Assembly (NCBI GenBank): GCA_963772225.1
Contig: CAVYWD010000011.1
Coordinates: 682,001-746,000, forward strand
DNA: 64,000 nucleotides
Origin: CAVYWD01 sp963772225
Lineage (GTDB): Bacteria > Myxococcota > Myxococcia > Myxococcales > UBA5297
Direction: 5' to 3'
Shown: positions 60,191 through 64,000 of the stretch, piece by piece
How positions within the stretch are numbered: position 1 is the first letter of the stretch
How the letters are laid out: the number at the start of each line of letters is the position of its first letter
Translations under genes and position numbers: made by a program
Notes under the pieces: model-generated
Databases searched by the model: none
What the model saw: the letters and a program-made list of their open reading frames with translations, nothing else
What the model was told of the DNA's origin: nothing

Positions 60191-62135
60191 CTATCGCCGC
60201 AGGTCCGGATGCGGGTGATGCGAGGCATAGAACGGCGCCGAGGCATCCTCGTCGGGCCGATCCAGGCAGCCAATACTGCACGTCCTGCAGATGTCGCTAA
60301 CGAAGGCGGCGAGGCGCAGAAGAACGCCGGTCGCGAGATCGCGGCTGGCGGCGCGCGACAGACCCGCGCGCTCGCTGAGCACCCGCGCAGCGGCGACCTC
60401 GACCTGCTTCGGAGCCAGACTCAGCGTCCCGTTTCGAATGCTCTCGTCGAAGCGGGCGGCGATGGCGTGCGAGGCCGAGAGCAGATCCTCCGTGCGCAAG
60501 CGCTCGTGCCCCGGAAGCGCTGCCGACAGGCGCTCGAGGGCCTCCCGCGCGACCTCAGTGAAGTCGAGGGCCGCGAGGTCCCGACCGCGCGGTTTGCGGA
60601 CCTCGCCGAAGAACCTCGCCCGCAAGTCAGCGCGGTGCTCCGGATCGCCTACGCGCGCGACGCCCGCCTCCTCTGGGCTCACCGTGAGCTCGCTCATCTC
60701 CTTCGACTTCTCGAGCATGGCGCGAACGAGCAGGCTGCCCTCGAAGGCGCGCCCAGCCTCCTCCGAGAGCGCGCGGAAGACGGAGGCAGCCCGCGCGTCG
60801 CCGTCCCAGGCGAACCAGCGGGCCATGTACGCCGCCATCGCGACCACCCGGGCGCGGATTCTTGGGGGCGTCGAGCTTCCGGGCGTATTCCGAGACCCAG
60901 TCGGAGCCGTCCCTCGGAGGACCGAGGCCCGCGCCGTCCAGGTCGCCCTGATCGAAGAACCACGACCGGGCGAGCTCCCGCCGCGCGAGGAGCGCCCGCA
61001 CCTCCTCGATGGACGTGCTCTCGGCAGGCGCCGGGAATGGCTCGGGCGCTGCTGGCTCGACGGCGCCGATCCGCGCGATCGCCGGGCGCACCTCTTCCGG
61101 GATGGTCCGACCCATCGCCCGCGTCCGCTCGGCGGCTTCGGCCACCAGCGCTGCGGCCCGCCCGAGGTCGGTGCGCACGAAGCGGGTGTGCGCTCCAGCG
61201 GACATCTCGGCCACGATCTGTCGGACCTCTTCCGCGGTCTGTCTGGGGATGAGGAAGCCATCTCGGACATCCTCGCTCAGGCGCACGCAGACGCTCGCCA
61301 CGGTCTGCCGCCCGCCCGAACCGGCGAAGCAGGCGAGGATGAGGACTGCGCCCTGGCCGTCGCAGGCGCCGAGCATCGCATGCCCGGCGGGGCTCGCCCT
61401 CGGGGCCGGCGTGGGCGAAGCCTCGCGGGTTCGAAGCCTCATGAGACCGGCCTGAAGCTCGCGGCGGAAGTCGTCGCGCTGGGCCGCCTCGAAGCAGCGC
61501 TGGATCAGCGCCACTGCGCCCGGGTCCGCCTCCTCGACAATGGCCTCGAGCATCGCCTGGCGCGAGGAGCCGAGGCTCGCCTTGCCGAGGGCCTTGCGGT
61601 ACAGCACCGCCGCACGGGCGCCCGCCTCGCGCCGGGCGGCCTCGATGCCCTGGAGCATCCGCGCGCGCGTCTCCTCCGAGCTCTCCTTGAGGAGCGACGC
61701 GACGAGCTCTGCGCCTGCGTCGCCGGCCTCGGCCTGAGCGACGATCTCCGCCCAGCTGCTTCGCGCCAAGGCATCCGCTTGCTCAGGCGCGATCTGCTGG
61801 GAGAGCTCGCTCAGAAGGTCCAGGTCTCGACCCGCGATCACGCACCGGAGCGCGCAGTTGCGAACCTCGTCGGCCAGAGAGGGGCTCAGCACGGCCCGGC
61901 GAAGCTCCTCGCGCTCCTCGCCCAGGCCCAGGGCACCAAACAAGCTCGCCAAGGTCTCCAGCTCGAAAGCCTGCAGGGCGCCTCGCGCCAGCCGCGCAAC
62001 CGCGAGCCGCCGCGCCGTGGGCTTGTCGACCCCCTTCAGCCGTGCTGCGGCCTCGGTCGGCCCTTGGACCCCGTGCTGAAAGAGGGACTGCACGACCTCG
62101 GCGGTCGCAGATGCGTCCAGAGTCTTTCGGGCCAT
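60191..62135 (-). CDS. unrecognised large soluble protein (one-base frameshift near 60866)
   Basis: About 647 aa after correction. Frame 1 runs MARKTLDASATAEVVQSLFQ to SEYARKLDAP. A C5 run (G5 on plus, 60864-60868) then shifts it, and with C4 it continues RIRARVVAMAAYMARWFAWD, ...PGHERLRTEDLLSAS... and ends DICRTCSIGCLDRP...HPHPDLRR. Mostly alpha-helical with Ala/Glu/Arg-rich units (EVVQSLFQHG; LETLASLFGALGLGEE), which could be HEAT-like. A C-terminal C-x2-C-x3-C is noted. No known family. It lies between the two Rpn copies. Confidence 0.65.
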
Positions 62136-62381
62136 TGAAGGAGCCTCGGCAAACCTGCACGACGGCAGGCCTATGGATTCATTGGTTCGAGGCGGCCAGT
62201 CTTGGGGGAACGGGGTTGGGGCGCAAGCGCCATGTTGCTGCGGCTTTGGCGGGGCAGCTTCCTCAGCGATCGCGATCGCGCTCCCTTGCCGGCACACCTG
62301 GAGCTCGCGGGGCGCGGCCCACCTGCCCCAGTCAACCGGGCGCTCCGCCAATTCGGATGCGGGCACCTCGCCGGCCGCTCC

Positions 62382-63393
62382 TCAATGCTTCGCTGAGGGG
62401 ACGAATACGGCGTCCAAGGTCGCGGCGTCCACAGCGCGGTCGAGCCAGGCCTTGAGCTCCGCCGGGCCCGCGGCGGCGATCTGTTTCCGAACGCGGGCCG
62501 GCAGCACTCTGAAGCGTCGCTCGAGCACTTGGGTCAGGGCCGTCGCCTGGCCCTCGCGCACCCCTTCGCGCATTCCTTCGCGCATTCCTTCGCGCTTGCC
62601 CTTGCGCACCCCCGCGCGCTCCCCCTTGTCCAGCAGCTCCCTCGCGGCTCTGGAAAGCATCTTCCGCTCCTTCTCGCTCATGGTCCGCTTCATCGCCGAC
62701 TCGACCCTGCTCCAGCCCCAGCGCCGTGGCCCGTAGGTGTGGAGCATATACCGCACCGCCAGCTCCAACAGCTCGGGCGCCGAGCCGCGGACCTCCGCCA
62801 CCACTTGCTCGAGCACCTCCTCGACGTTCTCCGCGCTCACCCGCTTGGCGTACTTGAGCACCGTCAGCCCTGCTCTCAACTCCGGCTCGCTCGAGAGCTG
62901 TCGGTCCTCCACTTTCCCCAGGTCCAACAGCCCGAACGCGAAGTCCAGCAGGTGCCCTCGGACTTCCTCCGGCACGTTCACGATTCCCGAGAAGCACAGC
63001 GGGACCGTCCACGGCTTCTTCCCTTGGTAGACCACCAGCGGGAACACCGCGGGAAGCAGGCCCTCCTTCCCCGTTTCGCGCTGCTGCCTCTCCCAGATGC
63101 GCGCCAGGTAGCGCAGCAGCTGAAGGGCCACTTTCCCGTCCGGCCAGCTCTTGTGCTCGATCAGGCAGTAGACGTACGCCTCATGCGGACCGCAGCTGCA
63201 CCCGATAGAGGCGGTCGCACTGCGCTTGCCGCATCCGGTCGTCGATGAACGTGCCCTCCACCAGCGTCGGCTCGCCCACGAGCTGCTCGGCGAATGCGCG
63301 CGGGAGGCGCTCGCGCAGCAGCGCGCCCGCAGTGTTTGGACGCTCCAGCAGCGCGCGAAAGAATCGGTCGTGCGGATTGGTCGCGAGATCCAT
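62382..63393 (-). CDS. Rpn-family PD-(D/E)XK nuclease / putative transposase (one-base frameshift near 63190)
   Basis: N-terminal part in one frame: MDLATNPHDRFFRALLERPN, FIDDRMRQAQCDRLYRVQLR. One extra base near 63190 then shifts to EAYVYCLIEHKSWPDGKVAL, with the E-x-K catalytic pair of this nuclease fold, then RYLARIWERQQRETG, AVFPLVVYQGKKPWTVPLC and a Lys/Arg/Gly/Glu repeat zone (KREGMREGMREGVREG). Total about 337 aa, normal for the family. AGAGGGGG precedes the ATG at 63393. Such genes are often mobile and multicopy. Confidence 0.85.
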
Positions 63394-63788
63394 CGGCCCC
63401 CTCTTTTCCCCTGGCCGAGGACTCTATTCGCGCGGTCTGACACGGTGGCGCGCGCGGATCGCGCCGATCGCGTGCCGCTCCCGAGCCCGAGTCGCATCAC
63501 GGGACCGCGGACGACGCGCTGCTGTGGGATGGAAAGGTCGTTGTCGTCAGTGGGGAGTTTTAATTGTCGCCGGGTACCGCGCCGTTCTGTGCGAAAATCA
63601 TCAATTGCTCGCACTCGCAGTTGTACACTCGTGTATTTTCGTCGCCAGATTCGGTTCACTCAAACGGCCTCGCACGGGAGCCAAGCAGCGCGAGATTTTG
63701 GTCGCCGCGACCACCCTGACTCGCGTGGTCGGGCGAAATGGCCCTCATTTCGTCTTTGGTGCGCTACAACGACGCCTCGGGCGGATAA
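63394..63788. other. intergenic region of lower GC
   Basis: No intact gene seen. GC drops noticeably from about 63530 on, as is common beside restriction-modification loci. The part just before 63789 is stopped in the frame of the HsdS tail. Confidence 0.4.
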
Positions 63789-63914
63789 ATGGAGGAGCTT
63801 GGCACCGAGGAGTCGGCGAGGTTGACTGCGATTCGCAATGGCCTTCTCCCTCGCGTCCTATCCGGCGAGCTGTTAGTCGTGCACACCGAGCACGCGGTCG
63901 AGGAGGTCACGTGA
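63789..63914 (+). pseudogene. type I restriction S subunit, C-terminal remnant
   Basis: 42 codons: MEELGTEESARLTAIRNGLL, PRVLSGELLVVHTEHAVEEV. 'L..IRn.LLPrvlSGEL' is the standard C-terminal helix end of HsdS specificity subunits. An in-frame TAA sits directly before the ATG, so the body of the gene is missing or broken. The stop overlaps the next start (GTGA). Confidence 0.7.
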
Positions 63915-64000
63915 AACTTACGCGCATTACCAAGATCCGTGGGCACCGCGTTTTCCGCGACTTCGCGTGGCCAAGCGACCTCCAGATCTTCGGGCAGCTC
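63911..64000 (+). CDS. AAA-family ATPase, 5' end (runs off the window)
   Basis: Begins GTG: KLTRITKIRGHRVFRDFAWP, then SDLQIFGQL. This is the typical N-terminus of AAA_13/RloC-like ATPases, which go on to an ABC-type Walker A. Overlaps the HsdS tail by 4 bp, so it belongs to a type I restriction operon, where such ATPases (anticodon-nuclease or guard proteins) are known. No catalytic motif is inside the window. Confidence 0.68.
   Translation, partial: MKLTRITKIRGHRVFRDFAWPSDLQIFGQL

Overview
The window is high-GC bacterial DNA. Its Myxococcota (myxobacterial) character comes from aspartate/alanine/glycine-rich linkers behind lipoprotein signal peptides, a DNDGDG-type calcium-loop lipoprotein, a lysS-lolC/E-lolD-bamA operon with a long LolC/E, and TadE/TadG-type gene cassettes. 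No rRNA, tRNA or CRISPR array was seen. The phylum is an inference; no marker gene fixes the genus.

Layout. 0-1.9 kb: an alpha/beta-hydrolase gene split by an IS4-family element. 1.9-14.2 kb: surface lipoproteins (a beta-helix protein, a calcium-loop protein, a GH127 arabinofuranosidase), a truncated haemoglobin divergent from a MarR regulator, an acyl-CoA dehydrogenase, a CxxCC protein and MalQ. Between them lie gene ghosts (IS91-type transposase, ferredoxin, P-type ATPase). 14.2-20.8 kb: a minus-strand operon of TadE/TadG-like and exported proteins (cassette 1). 21.2-31.3 kb: a mobile-element pile-up in which two further IS4 copies and a 4.6-kb IS21-family transposon interrupt unrecognised host genes. 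That transposon carries a zinc-finger gene, a ParB-like gene, istA, istB and a small ORF. 31.8-38.5 kb: a membrane protein, then cassette 2, a paralogue of cassette 1 in nearly the same order. 38.5-42.9 kb: hutI and pyruvate phosphate dikinase, convergent across a perfect hairpin terminator. 44.1-46.2 kb: a zinc metallopeptidase and an ATP-grasp gene. 46.2-57.2 kb: a minus-strand envelope-biogenesis block (lysS, lolC/E, lolD, bamA, CHASE2-cyclase, SH3 protein, M48 lipoprotein). 57.6-59.7 kb: an OPT transporter behind 60-bp tandem repeats. 59.8-63.4 kb: an Rpn-type nuclease gene, its internally deleted copy and an unknown gene. 63.8-64 kb: the tail of a type I restriction specificity subunit overlapping the start of an AAA ATPase.

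Two things stand out. One is the IS21-family transposon whose ParB-like gene is preceded by iteron-like repeats and translationally coupled to the transposase. The other is the pair of Tad-like pseudopilin cassettes, which lack a visible ATPase, platform or complete secretin.

Seven breaks in six otherwise well-formed genes (istA, metallopeptidase, ATP-grasp twice, cyclase, the 60.2-kb gene, Rpn) are all one extra base, six of them in or beside short homopolymers. This looks more like sequence error than biology, and those genes are probably intact in the organism.
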